From: Alterluteimonas quercicellularis
GTDB taxonomy: Bacteria; Pseudomonadota; Gammaproteobacteria; Xanthomonadales; Xanthomonadaceae
Reading direction: 5' to 3'
Assembly (NCBI RefSeq): GCF_021191635.1
Contig: NZ_JAIWPR010000005.1
Coordinates: forward strand, 62,001 to 126,000
Length of the DNA stretch: 64,000 nt
Shown here in pieces: positions 29,776 through 38,288 of this stretch. Below the pieces are notes generated by a model. It made no database searches. It was not told the DNA's origin and saw nothing but the letters and a program-made list of their open reading frames with translations. The position numbers and the translations under genes are program-made. The first letter of the stretch is position 1; each line of letters starts with the position of its first letter.

Positions 29776-30675
29776 ATGCCGCGGCCGACGCATCCGCCCT
29801 CCGCCGTGCCGTCCCCCGCCCCGGCGGCCGCGGGCGGCTTCGCCGCCGACTTCGTGGCGCGCGTGCTCGCCGACGCCCTGCGCGAGGGCGTGCGCGTGTA
29901 CGGCCTGAGCGGGCTGCAGGGCACCGGCAAGTCCACCCTCGCCGCCCAGCTCGCCGAGGCGGCCCGCGCGCACGGGCTGCGGGTGGCAACGCTGTCGCTC
30001 GACGACGTCTACCTCGACCGCCCGCAGCGCGAGGCCCTGGCGCGCGAGGTGCACCCGCTGCTGGCGACCCGCGGGCCGCCCGGCACCCACGACCTGCCGC
30101 TGGCGCTGGCCACGCTCGACGCGCTCCGCGCCGGCCGCCCGGTGCGCCTGCCCCGCTTCGACAAGCTGGCCGACTGCCGCCGGCCCGAGGCCAGCTGGCC
30201 GCTGGTGGAAGCGGTGGACCTGACGATCCTGGAAGGCTGGTGCCTGGGCGCGCCGGCGCAGGCGCCCGACGCCCTGGCCGCCCCGCTCAACGCGCTCGAA
30301 CGCGGCGAGGACGCCGACGGCCGCTGGCGGCGCTGGTGCAACGACGCGCTGGCGCGCGACTACCCGGCGCTGTGGGCGCGCGTGGACCGCCTGCTGTTCC
30401 TGCAGCCGCCGGGCTTCGACGTCGTGCCCGCGTGGCGCTGGCAGCAGGAGTGCGCGCTGCAGGCGGCCGAGCCCGCGCGGCGCGGCATGACGCGCGCGCA
30501 GGTCGAGCGCTTCGTGCAGCACTACGAACGGGTCAGCCGGCAGGCGCTGCGCACGTTGCCGGCGCTGGCCGACGCCGTCGCCCCGCTCGACGCCGCGCGG
30601 GCGCCCGCGCCGGATGCGCCGCGCGTCCGCCGAGCCGCACCGCCGGACGCGCGCGCTACTCGACCACGAAGGTGA
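29776..30675 (+). CDS. P-loop kinase, D-glycerate 3-kinase/Tda10-like
   Basis: A 299-residue kinase of the glycerate 3-kinase (plant GLYK, yeast YGR205W) group. The P-loop is GLQGTGKST, followed by [35 protein letters not shown], the acid [18 protein letters not shown] and [12 protein letters not shown]. These features match this uncommon family better than adenylylsulfate or uridine kinases. The C-terminal Ala/Pro/Arg-rich tail overlaps the 3' end of the converging dodecin gene by 20 bases. The physiological substrate is inferred to be glycerate. Confidence 0.8.
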   Translation: MPRPTHPPSAVPSPAPAAAGGFAADFVARVLADALREGVRVYGLSGLQGTGKSTLAAQLAEAARAHGLRVATLSLDDVYLDRPQREALAREVHPLLATRGPPGTHDLPLALATLDALRAGRPVRLPRFDKLADCRRPEASWPLVEAVDLTILEGWCLGAPAQAPDALAAPLNALERGEDADGRWRRWCNDALARDYPALWARVDRLLFLQPPGFDVVPAWRWQQECALQAAEPARRGMTRAQVERFVQHYERVSRQALRTLPALADAVAPLDAARAPAPDAPRVRRAAPPDARATRPRR

Positions 30676-30865
30676 TCCTGAGGTTGACCCGCCACTCGAC
30701 GATCGCCCCCTTGTCGTCGGTCTCGGCCTTGATCTCGTTGACCCAGACGCCCTTGATGCCCTTGACGGTCTCGGCGGTCTTGGCGAGGCCGTGCTTCACC
30801 GCCTCCTCGATGCTGGTGGTGGACGAGGCGTTGACCTCGATGACCTTGGCGACGGACATGTGCAT
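30656..30865 (-). CDS. Dodecin
   Basis: A 69-residue flavin-binding dodecin. The pattern [21 protein letters not shown] (one helix after the first strand), [20 protein letters not shown] with the conserved Trp that stacks on flavin, and RITFVVE is typical. Dodecins form 12-mers that store or buffer flavins (or CoA). Stands alone, converging on the kinase gene. GGGAGACATGCAC-type leader gives a GGAG near the ATG; a second ATG two codons later is also possible. Confidence 0.93.
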   Translation of the reverse strand: MHMSVAKVIEVNASSTTSIEEAVKHGLAKTAETVKGIKGVWVNEIKAETDDKGAIVEWRVNLRITFVVE

Positions 30866-31003
30866 GTCTCCCGTTGGCTGGCGGACTCCCGCCGGAGCGC
30901 CCCACTATGGACCGGCGGCCATGTGCCCGGCGGCAACACCGCGTGAAGCGGATGCAAAACGGGACCGCGGGCGCCGACGCCGCGCTGCTAGCATTGCCCG
31001 GGC

Positions 31004-31567
31004 ATGAACCCCGCCCCGAACCTCGTCCTGGTCGGCCCGATGGGCGCCGGCAAGTCGTCGATCGGCCGCCGCCTGGCCGGCCGCTTCGGGCTGCGCTTCG
31101 TCGACCTGGACCACGAGGTCGAGCAGCGCACCGGGGCGACGATCCCGACGATCTTCGCCTGCGAGGGCGAGCCCGGCTTCCGCGCCCGCGAGCGCGCGGT
31201 GCTGCACGACCTGCTGCAGGACGAGGGCCTGCTGCTGTCGAGCGGCGGCGGCGCGGTGCTCGACGCGGACAATCGCCGCACCATGGCCGCGCGCGGTTTC
31301 GTGGTCCACCTGCACGTCGGCGTCGAGCACCAGCTGGCGCGGCTGGCGCGCGACCGCAGCCGGCCGCTGCTGGCCCGCGGCGACCGCGCCGAGGTGCTGC
31401 GCGCGCTGGCCGTGGCGCGCGACCCGCTGTACGCCGAGGTCGCCGACCTGCGCTTCGACACCGAGACCTGCGCCGCCGCCGCGGCCACCGCGCGGCTGGG
31501 CCGCCTGCTCGCCCGGCACTGGCGGCGCGACGCCGCCGATGCCGATCCGCTCCCGGACGGAACATAA
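31004..31567 (+). CDS. aroK: Shikimate kinase
   Basis: Phosphorylates shikimate on the aromatic amino-acid pathway. It is 187 residues. Walker A is [11 protein letters not shown] (11-21), followed by the shikimate-binding [30 protein letters not shown], here split by me at the conserved Asp and Arg. The lid and adenine-binding parts ([24 protein letters not shown]) are also present. It is 26 bases ahead of aroB, the usual aroKB pair. Confidence 0.95.
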   Translation: MNPAPNLVLVGPMGAGKSSIGRRLAGRFGLRFVDLDHEVEQRTGATIPTIFACEGEPGFRARERAVLHDLLQDEGLLLSSGGGAVLDADNRRTMAARGFVVHLHVGVEHQLARLARDRSRPLLARGDRAEVLRALAVARDPLYAEVADLRFDTETCAAAAATARLGRLLARHWRRDAADADPLPDGT

Positions 31568-31593
31568 TCGCGTTCCGCGAACCCCCCGCCCCC

Positions 31594-32688
31594 ATGACCG
31601 CATCCCGCAAGACCGTCGACGTCGGCGGCACCGCCCCGTACCGCATCGCCATCGGCCCCGGCCTGCTGGACGATCCCGCCGCCCTCGCCGGCCCGCTGCG
31701 CGGCCGCCAGGCGCTGCTGGTCACCGATTCCCACGTCGGCCCGCTGTACGCCGAGGCGGTCGCCGCGCGCCTGCGCGACGCGCGCCCGGGCCTGGCCGTG
31801 GCCACCTTCGCCCTGCCCGCGGGCGAGGCCTCGAAGACGCTGGAGGGCTTCGCCGGCGCGATCGACGCGCTGGCCGCGCTCGGCGCGCGCCGCGACGCCT
31901 GCGTGTACGCGCTGGGCGGCGGCGTGGTCGGCGACCTGGCCGGCTTCGCCGCGGCCTGCTGGATGCGCGGGGTGGACTGCGTGCAGCTGCCGACCTCGCT
32001 GCTGGCGATGGTGGATTCCTCGGTGGGCGGCAAGACCGCGGTCGACCTGCCGCAGGGCAAGAACCTGGTCGGCGCCTTCCACCCGCCGCGCGCGGTGCTG
32101 GCCGACACCAAGGTGCTGCAGAGCCTGCCGCCGCGCGAACTGCGCGCGGGCCTTGCCGAGGTGGTCAAGTACGGCGCGATCGTGGACGCGCCCTTCCTCG
32201 ACTGGCTGGAAGCGCGCGCCGACGCCCTGCTGGCGATGGACGACGACACGCTCGCCGAGGCCATCGCCCGCAGCTGCGCGCACAAGGCCGCGATCGTCGA
32301 GCGCGATCCCTTCGAGCACGGCGAGCGCGCGCTGCTGAACTTCGGCCACACCTTCGGCCACGCGATCGAGACCGAGCAGGGCTACGGCGGGCTCAACCAC
32401 GGCGAGGCGGTGGCGGTGGGCATGGCGCTGGCCGCGCGGCTGTCCGAGGCGCTGGGCCTGGCGAAGCCGGCCGACGGCGAGCGCCTGCGCGGGCTGCTGA
32501 CGCGGCTGGGGCTGCCGGTGGCGCTGCCGCCCGGGCTGGACCCGGAACGCCTGCTCGCGCACATGCGCCTGGACAAGAAAGCGCAGGCCGGCGGGCTGCG
32601 CTTCATCGTCTGGACCGGCGCCGGCCGCGCCCAGGTGCTGGCCGACGTACCGGAGCGCGCGGTGCTGGGCGTGCTGGGCGGGGATTGA
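31594..32688 (+). CDS. aroB: 3-dehydroquinate synthase
   Basis: An NAD- and metal-dependent cyclase converting DAHP to 3-dehydroquinate, 364 residues. The NAD site appears as [21 protein letters not shown] and [21 protein letters not shown]; the metal ligands as [30 protein letters not shown] and [12 protein letters not shown]. The start at 31594 is the first ATG after aroK. Followed after 28 bases by the convergent type I secretion channel gene. Confidence 0.96.
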   Translation: MTASRKTVDVGGTAPYRIAIGPGLLDDPAALAGPLRGRQALLVTDSHVGPLYAEAVAARLRDARPGLAVATFALPAGEASKTLEGFAGAIDALAALGARRDACVYALGGGVVGDLAGFAAACWMRGVDCVQLPTSLLAMVDSSVGGKTAVDLPQGKNLVGAFHPPRAVLADTKVLQSLPPRELRAGLAEVVKYGAIVDAPFLDWLEARADALLAMDDDTLAEAIARSCAHKAAIVERDPFEHGERALLNFGHTFGHAIETEQGYGGLNHGEAVAVGMALAARLSEALGLAKPADGERLRGLLTRLGLPVALPPGLDPERLLAHMRLDKKAQAGGLRFIVWTGAGRAQVLADVPERAVLGVLGGD

Positions 32689-32716
32689 GGACGCTCCCGC
32701 CGGCGCGCGGCGCCGG

Positions 32717-34159
32717 TCACGGCGACGCCCCCGCGACGGCGGGACCGATCGGTGCCGGATGCGCGGCGCCGGCGGCGGGCACCCCGAAGCAGGCGGCGAT
32801 GCGCTGGACGTCCGCGCGGCCCAGCGCACCCGCCTGCCAGCGCAGCGACAGCCAGGCCAGCAGGAAGTCGTAGCGCGCGCGGGCGGCGTCGCGCTGCGTC
32901 TGGTAGCGGGCCTGCTCCGCGTCCAGCACGTCGAGATGGGTGCGCTCGCCGCCGAGCACGCTCTTCCGGGTCGCGGCCACCCGCTGCTCGGCGGCGGCGA
33001 GCGCCTGCTGGTACGCCTCGATCTTCGCCGGCCCGCTGCGGACCCGCAGGTACTGCCGTTCGAGGTCGTCCAGCAGGTCCGTCGTGGCCGCCTCCAGCTC
33101 GTGCTCGGCCTCGTCGAGCAGCGCGCGCGCCTGCCGCGAAGCGGCCGAGGTGCCGCCGCCGGCGTACAGCGGGACGCTGAGCTCGATCCCGATGGTGCCG
33201 GTGTCGTAGCGCTGGCCGATCTGGTTCTCGGCGTTGGAGCTGCTGAGCTGCTGCCGGACCAGCAGGTCCAGGCTGGGCAGGTGGCCGGCGCGCTGGCGCT
33301 GGTGCCTGCGGCGGGCCGCCTCGACCAGGCTGCGTTGCGCGGCCAGCTCGGGATTGCCCGCGAGCAGCCGCCGGCGCCAGGCCTCCAGCGGCTCGAGCCC
33401 GTCTTCCAGCGGAAGCCCGCGCGACAGCAGCGGCGCGACGCCGCCCTGCGGCACGGCGCCGCCGATCAGCGCGCGCAGGGCGTTGAGCGCGTCCCGGCGG
33501 CGGTCTCCGGACTCGATCCGCGCGACCTCGGCCAGATGCCGCCGCGCCTGCGCCTCGGCGCGCTCGGTGACGGTGCCTTCGCCGAGGCGCAGGAAGCGCT
33601 CGACGCGCTCGGCGTCCGCCGTCAGCGCCTGGAGGTGCGCCTCGGCCAGCGCCAGCTCGTCCTCGGCGTACAGCACGTCCAGGTAGGCCTGCAGGGTGCG
33701 CACCGCCAGCGCCTGGTGCGCGCGCTCCAGCACGTGCTCGGCGGCATCGGCGCGCGCCCGGCCCTCGCGGTAGCGCGCGTAGGCGGCGGCATCGAACAGC
33801 GGCTGGACCAGGGTCAGGCTGGAGGCGTAGCCGTCGTAGTCCACGTCCCGGACCGACGGGCCGAACAGCGTCGTCTCCCTGACCTCCGACCGGTTGCGCG
33901 AGCGCCAGTAGCGGTAGCCGACGTTGGGCAGCAGGCCGCTGCGGCCGAGCGCGCGCTCCTCGGCATCGGCCTCGCGCCGCGACCGCGCGGCCTGCCACGT
34001 CGGGTCGTGCTGCAGGGCGAGTTCGTAGGCGCGCAGGAAGTCCAGGCGGTCCGGCGCGCTCTCGCAGCGTGCCGGCGCGGCGAGCGCGGCGGCCAGCAGC
34101 GCGAGCCCGGCGAGCAGGCCTGCGCGGACGCGCGGGCCCGCCCGGCGCCGGGCCGTCAT
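32717..34159 (-). CDS. hasF: TolC-like outer-membrane channel of the hemophore exporter
   Basis: A 480-residue TolC-family protein. It has a signal peptide (about residues 6-28, GLLAGLALLAAALAAPARC) followed by two homologous helical/beta halves: DFLRAYELALQHDPTWQAARS with LVQPLFDAAAYARYREG, and LLSRGLPLEDGLEPL... with IGIELSVPLYAGGGTSAAS. It should form the outer-membrane exit of the type I system encoded upstream. Its ATG overlaps the adaptor stop (ATGA). The symbol reflects context; the family call is firm. Confidence 0.92.
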   Translation of the reverse strand: MTARRRAGPRVRAGLLAGLALLAAALAAPARCESAPDRLDFLRAYELALQHDPTWQAARSRREADAEERALGRSGLLPNVGYRYWRSRNRSEVRETTLFGPSVRDVDYDGYASSLTLVQPLFDAAAYARYREGRARADAAEHVLERAHQALAVRTLQAYLDVLYAEDELALAEAHLQALTADAERVERFLRLGEGTVTERAEAQARRHLAEVARIESGDRRRDALNALRALIGGAVPQGGVAPLLSRGLPLEDGLEPLEAWRRRLLAGNPELAAQRSLVEAARRRHQRQRAGHLPSLDLLVRQQLSSSNAENQIGQRYDTGTIGIELSVPLYAGGGTSAASRQARALLDEAEHELEAATTDLLDDLERQYLRVRSGPAKIEAYQQALAAAEQRVAATRKSVLGGERTHLDVLDAEQARYQTQRDAARARYDFLLAWLSLRWQAGALGRADVQRIAACFGVPAAGAAHPAPIGPAVAGASP

Positions 34160-35577
34160 TCGTCGCCCCATGCCGTGCCCAGCCGGTCGAACAGGGGCTT
34201 GAACAGGTAGCTCATCAGCGAGCGCTCGCCGGTGCGCACGAAGACGCTCACCGGCATGCCCGCGCGCAGCGGCTGCGAGCCGAGCCGCAGGCGCTGCAGC
34301 TGCTCCGGCGCGACCGACACGCGCACCCGGTAGTAGGGCTCGCCGCTGCGCTCGTCCTCCAGCCGGTCCGCCGACACCAGTTCGACGGTGCCTTCCAGGC
34401 GCGGCGTGCGGCTCTGCTCGAAGGCGGTGAACAGCAGTTCCACCGGAAGCCCGCCGTGCACCTTGTCCACGCTGGAGACCGGCAGCCGGCCTTCCACGAT
34501 CAGGGGCTGGTCCTCCGGGACGATCTCCATCAGGCGGCCGCCGGGCGCCACCACGCCGCCGACGGTGTGGACGGACAGGCCGACCACGATCCCGGCGGCC
34601 GGCGCGCGGATCTCGGTGCGCGCCAGCTCGAACTCCGCCGCGTCCAGCTGGTTCGCCAGCGACTGGCCTTCCAGCCGGGCGTCGGCCAGCTCGCCGCGGA
34701 CCTCCTGCTGGTGGGCGTCGCGGCGCTGCGCGATCTGCAGGCCCAGCTCGGCGATCTGGCGGCGCGCCTGGCCGAGGCTGCCGAGGTCGCGCGAGATGTC
34801 CGCCAGCAGCGAGGCGTGAAGCCGCTCGGTCTCCAGCAGGCGGTTGCGCGCCACGTAGCCTTCGCTCGCCAGCTGCCGCAGGTTGCCCAGCTGCTCGCCC
34901 AGCGCGCGCGACTGCTCGCGCTTGTGGGCGAGCGCGGACTCGATGCCGGCCACCAGCTCGCGCTGCCCGGCCAGGTTCTGCCGCAGGCTGCCCAGCTCCT
35001 GCTCCAGCGCCGAGCGGCGGCTGGCGAACAGCTGCGCCTGCAGCTCGACCGTGGCGCGGATGTCGGGATCGTCGGATCCGCGCAGCGGCGCGGGCAGTTC
35101 GATGCGATCGAGGCCGTCGCGCTCGGCGCCCAGCCTGGCCTCGCGCGCCTGCACCGCGGCCAGGCGCGCGCGCAGGGCCTGCGCCTCCGCGCGCGCCCGG
35201 GTCGGATCCAGGCGCACCAGCACCTGCCCGGCCTCGACCCGGTCGCCCTCGCCCACCGGCAGCGCGGCGACGATGCCCCCGCCCACGTGCTCCACCGCCT
35301 GCCGGTGGCCGGCGACGACGACCGTGCCCGGCGCGGACACGCCGTTGTCCAGCGGCGCGAACGTCGCCCAGGCCAGGAAGCCGCCGAAGCCGAGCGCCAG
35401 CAGCCACCAGCCCAGGCGAGCCGGCGAGCCGCGCGGCGCCTGCGACGCTTCCTCCGCCGCCAGCGCCGCCAGCGTGGGCGCGCCGCCGGGCGGCGAAGGC
35501 GCGATCGGCGCACCCCGCGCACGGCCGGGCCGGCGCCCGGCGCGGGACATCGCGTCCTGCGGGCCGGACCGGTTCAT
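34156..35577 (-). CDS. hasE: HlyD-type membrane fusion protein of the hemophore exporter
   Basis: A 473-residue type I secretion adaptor. It has a cytoplasmic Pro-rich start, one membrane helix (about 55-74, GWWLLALGFGGFLAWATFA) and a lipoyl half (GTVVVAGHRQAVEHVGGGIV). A long helical hairpin follows (about 110-290, Gln/Leu/Arg-rich heptads), then the second lipoyl and beta-barrel part with IRAPAAGIVVGLSVHTVGGV and the signature LRAGMPVSVFVRTGERS...YLFKPL. Both ends overlap neighbouring genes (ATGA), so the three exporter genes are translationally coupled. Matches PrtE/HasE. Confidence 0.94.
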   Translation of the reverse strand: MNRSGPQDAMSRAGRRPGRARGAPIAPSPPGGAPTLAALAAEEASQAPRGSPARLGWWLLALGFGGFLAWATFAPLDNGVSAPGTVVVAGHRQAVEHVGGGIVAALPVGEGDRVEAGQVLVRLDPTRARAEAQALRARLAAVQAREARLGAERDGLDRIELPAPLRGSDDPDIRATVELQAQLFASRRSALEQELGSLRQNLAGQRELVAGIESALAHKREQSRALGEQLGNLRQLASEGYVARNRLLETERLHASLLADISRDLGSLGQARRQIAELGLQIAQRRDAHQQEVRGELADARLEGQSLANQLDAAEFELARTEIRAPAAGIVVGLSVHTVGGVVAPGGRLMEIVPEDQPLIVEGRLPVSSVDKVHGGLPVELLFTAFEQSRTPRLEGTVELVSADRLEDERSGEPYYRVRVSVAPEQLQRLRLGSQPLRAGMPVSVFVRTGERSLMSYLFKPLFDRLGTAWGDE

Positions 35578-37391
35578 TCCTGCGCCTCCGCCGCGCGCCG
35601 CGGATCGCCCGGCGCCGGAACGCTGCGGGCGCTCCAGAACGGAACGGCGGCGGCGGAACGGACACCGACCGCAGCGGGAGCTGCGGCGGGCGCGGGCCGA
35701 TCCGCCTGCAGCCGCCCCAGCACTTCGGCGGTGGGGCCGCAGGCCACCACCCGGCCGGCCTTGAGCGCCAGCAGGCGGGTCGCGGCCTCGAGCACCCTGG
35801 GACGGTGGGTAGCGACCACTACCGCGGCGCCGCACTGCCGCAACCGCTGCAGGCAGGCCAGCAGGGCCTGCTCGCCCTCCTCGTCGAGGCTGGCGTTGGG
35901 TTCGTCCAGCACCACCAGGCGCGGCGTGCCGTAGACCGCGCGGGCCAGCGCGATGCGTTGCCGCTGCCCTCCCGACAGCCCCTGCCCGCCCGGGCCCAGC
36001 ACGGTGTCGTAGCCGCCGGGCAGCGCCAGGATCGCCGCGTGCGCACCGGCCAGCTGCGCCGCCTCCACCACCTGCTGCGGATCGGCATCGTCCGCGGCGA
36101 AGCGGGCGATGTTCTCGGCCACGCTGCCGGCGAACAGGTCCACCTCCTGCGGCAGGTAGCCGACGTACTGCCCGAGCCGGTCCCGGTCCCACTGCCGGAG
36201 GTCGGCGCCGTCCAGGCGGACCGTGCCCACGCGCGCCGGCCAGACGCCGGTCAGCACCCGCGCCAGCGTGGACTTGCCGGAACCGGACGGGCCGACCACG
36301 CCGAGGATCTCCCCGGGCCGCAGGGAGAAGGTCACCGCCACCAGCGTGGCGGCCGCCGCCGATGCGCCCGGCGGCAGCGCCGTCACGCCGTCCACGTGCA
36401 GTTCGCCGGACGGCGGCGGCAGCGGCTGCCGCGCGGGCCGCGGCGGATGCGCGCCCAGCAGCGCCCGGGTCCGCTCCCAGGCCCGCCGGGTCCCGCTCCA
36501 CTGCCGCCAGGCAGCGATCACCTGGTCGATCGGTCCGAGCACGCGCCCCATGAGGATCGACCCCGCGATCATCATGCCGGGGCTGATGCGGTTCTCGATC
36601 GCGAGCCACGCGCCGACCCCCAGCGCCAGCGACTGCAGCAGCAGGCGCAGGCTCTTGGACAGCGAGCCGATCCGCGCGCTGCGCTCGCTGGCCACGGCCT
36701 GGCGCCGCACGGCGCCGCGATGCACGGTGTTCCAGCGCCCGGACAGCCGCCCGAGCATGCCCATCGCCTCGATCGTGCCGGCGCTGCGCAACTGGTCGTC
36801 GGCCATCCGCGAGGACTGGTCCGCGAGCTGCCCGGCCTCGGCGAGCAGCCGGCGGCCGGCCCGGTCGTTGAGCCAGGCCAGCGCCGACAGCAGTACGATC
36901 CCGGCCACCGCGAGCGCGCCCAGCCAGGGGTGGAGCAGGAACATCACCAGCAGGAAGATCGGGCACCACGGCGCGTCGAAGAACGCCGGCACCGCGCTGC
37001 CGGTGAGGAACTGGCGGACGCTGTCGAGGTCGCGCCCGGCCTGGTCGGCCTGGGCCTGCCCGCCGGCGAGGCCGCGCTCGAAGGCGGCCTCGTAGACCCG
37101 CAGGCCCAGCCGGTCGTCCAGGCGCGAGCCCGCGTCGATCACCACCCGGCTGCGGGCGTACTCCAGCGCGCCCAGCAGCGCCAGCAGGCCGGCGGCGACG
37201 AGGGTCAGCATCAGCAGGGTAAAGCCGTTGCCCGAGGCCAGCGCGCGGTCGTAGACCTGCAGCATGTAGATCGACGGCGTCAGCAGCAGCGCGTTGATCG
37301 CGGCGCTGAACGCGCCGATGCCGATCGCGCTGCCGCGCAGGCCGCCGAGCGCCGCGGCGACGCCGTCGCGGTCAGCCGTTGCAGCGTTCAT
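35574..37391 (-). CDS. hasD: Type I secretion ABC transporter (PrtD/HasD family)
   Basis: The inner-membrane energy unit of the exporter, 605 residues. The transmembrane domain (about 20-320) carries the family stretch SIYMLQVYDRALASGNGFTLLML and FFDAPWCPIFL. The nucleotide domain has Walker A GPSGSGKST near residue 367, VGYLPQEVDLFAGSVAENIARF, signature LSGGQRQRIALARA and Walker B LVVLDEPNASLD. There is no C39 peptidase domain, as expected for exporters of hemophores and proteases with uncleaved C-terminal signals. It follows the hemophore gene by 151 bases containing a stable hairpin. Confidence 0.95.
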   Translation of the reverse strand: MNAATADRDGVAAALGGLRGSAIGIGAFSAAINALLLTPSIYMLQVYDRALASGNGFTLLMLTLVAAGLLALLGALEYARSRVVIDAGSRLDDRLGLRVYEAAFERGLAGGQAQADQAGRDLDSVRQFLTGSAVPAFFDAPWCPIFLLVMFLLHPWLGALAVAGIVLLSALAWLNDRAGRRLLAEAGQLADQSSRMADDQLRSAGTIEAMGMLGRLSGRWNTVHRGAVRRQAVASERSARIGSLSKSLRLLLQSLALGVGAWLAIENRISPGMMIAGSILMGRVLGPIDQVIAAWRQWSGTRRAWERTRALLGAHPPRPARQPLPPPSGELHVDGVTALPPGASAAAATLVAVTFSLRPGEILGVVGPSGSGKSTLARVLTGVWPARVGTVRLDGADLRQWDRDRLGQYVGYLPQEVDLFAGSVAENIARFAADDADPQQVVEAAQLAGAHAAILALPGGYDTVLGPGGQGLSGGQRQRIALARAVYGTPRLVVLDEPNASLDEEGEQALLACLQRLRQCGAAVVVATHRPRVLEAATRLLALKAGRVVACGPTAEVLGRLQADRPAPAAAPAAVGVRSAAAVPFWSARSVPAPGDPRRAAEAQE

Positions 37392-37461
37392 CGCGTTCGT
37401 ATCGTCCTGGGCGTGGGCCGGTGGGGGTGGCGTGCATCGCGCGGTGTTCGGGGGCCTGTTG

Positions 37462-37488
37462 CCGCCGTGGCCTCGCGGGCCACGGCGG
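37462..37488 (-). terminator. Hairpin between hasA and the exporter genes
   Basis: An 11-bp stem (CCGCCGTGGCC with its complement) around a TCGCG loop, 55 bases beyond the hasA stop. It probably attenuates read-through so that more hemophore than exporter is made, or stabilises the hasA message. Confidence 0.55.
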
Positions 37489-37542
37489 TGTTCCGTGTCT
37501 CCCGTCCGGCAGCGCCGGGCCGGGAGCCGATGGGGCCCGGAC

Positions 37543-38142
37543 TCAGGCCGCCAGCGCGTACTCGGTCTCGGTGACGGCGAAGTCGCCGACCAGGTCGGCC
37601 GCGCCCGGCACGTAGAGGTCGGCCACCGTGGTGCCGGCGGTCACGCCCTGGTCCTCCAGCGCGGCGATCAGGCCGCCCGGGCTGACCGTGCCGGCGCTGT
37701 CGCTGGCGCCGTCGACCGAACCGTTCATCAGGCCCCAGAGGACGTCGTGGACCACGTTGGCGCGGCCCTCGGCCAGGGTGCCCTGCAGCGCGGCGTCGAA
37801 CTCGATGGTCAGGAACGGGCTGACGACCTCGCCGGTGGAGGTGACGCCGGCGCCCAGGGTGATCGACTCCAGCGACCCCCACAGGGTGTGGGTGGGGAAG
37901 TCGTAGGTCAGGTTGCCGGTGGCGACGAAGGCGTAGCCGTCCACCGTGGCGCTGGTGAAGCCGTAGCTGGTGCCGGAGAAGGCGTCGCCGCCCCAGAAGC
38001 CGCCGTAGTTCGGCACGCCGGTGTGCTCGCCGGCGACGCCGCTGTCGTCGAAGGCGCGCAGGACGTCGAACAGCGGATCGTTGACGGTGTAGCCCCCTTC
38101 GGGGAACAGCGTTTCGTTGTACTGGGTCACGTAGGCAGACAT
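37543..38142 (-). CDS. hasA: Secreted heme-binding hemophore HasA
   Basis: A 199-residue HasA-family protein. Both known heme-iron ligand positions can be found: the first-loop histidine in AGEHTGVPN (His40) and the tyrosine in TGNLTYDFPTHTLWG (Tyr80), with the supporting His85. GFWGGDAFSGTSYGF, FDVLRAFDD and VHDVLWGLMNG also match Serratia and Pseudomonas HasA. There is no N-terminal signal peptide. The extreme C terminus ends in small hydrophobic residues (EYALAA), the type I secretion signal of this family. It is placed between the receptor and exporter genes. It would scavenge heme from hemoproteins outside the cell. Confidence 0.93.
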   Translation of the reverse strand: MSAYVTQYNETLFPEGGYTVNDPLFDVLRAFDDSGVAGEHTGVPNYGGFWGGDAFSGTSYGFTSATVDGYAFVATGNLTYDFPTHTLWGSLESITLGAGVTSTGEVVSPFLTIEFDAALQGTLAEGRANVVHDVLWGLMNGSVDGASDSAGTVSPGGLIAALEDQGVTAGTTVADLYVPGAADLVGDFAVTETEYALAA

Positions 38143-38206
38143 GGTGCTTTCCTCGTTGAGTGATGGAAAAGGATGTCGCGTTCGCTCGGGACGTCTCCCT
38201 GGCTTC

Positions 38207-38230
38207 GGGCCTCGCTGCGAAGCGGGGCCC
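38207..38230 (-). repeat. Stem-loop in the hasR-hasA gap
   Basis: GGGCCTCGCT pairs with AGCGGGGCCC (one G-T pair) around GCGA. Lies between the hasR end and the hasA start and could be part of a terminator or hasA leader. Confidence 0.45.
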
Positions 38231-38268
38231 TAGTTCGGCACGCGGACGGCGCCCGCACGCCTTCTGCG

Positions 38269-38288
38269 CGTCCCGCGGCCGCGGGACG
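38269..38288 (-). terminator. Perfect palindrome just after hasR
   Basis: CGTCCCGCGG followed directly by its complement, immediately adjacent to the hasR stop codon. It is stable but has no T-run. A terminator or processing site for the receptor transcript. Confidence 0.5.
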
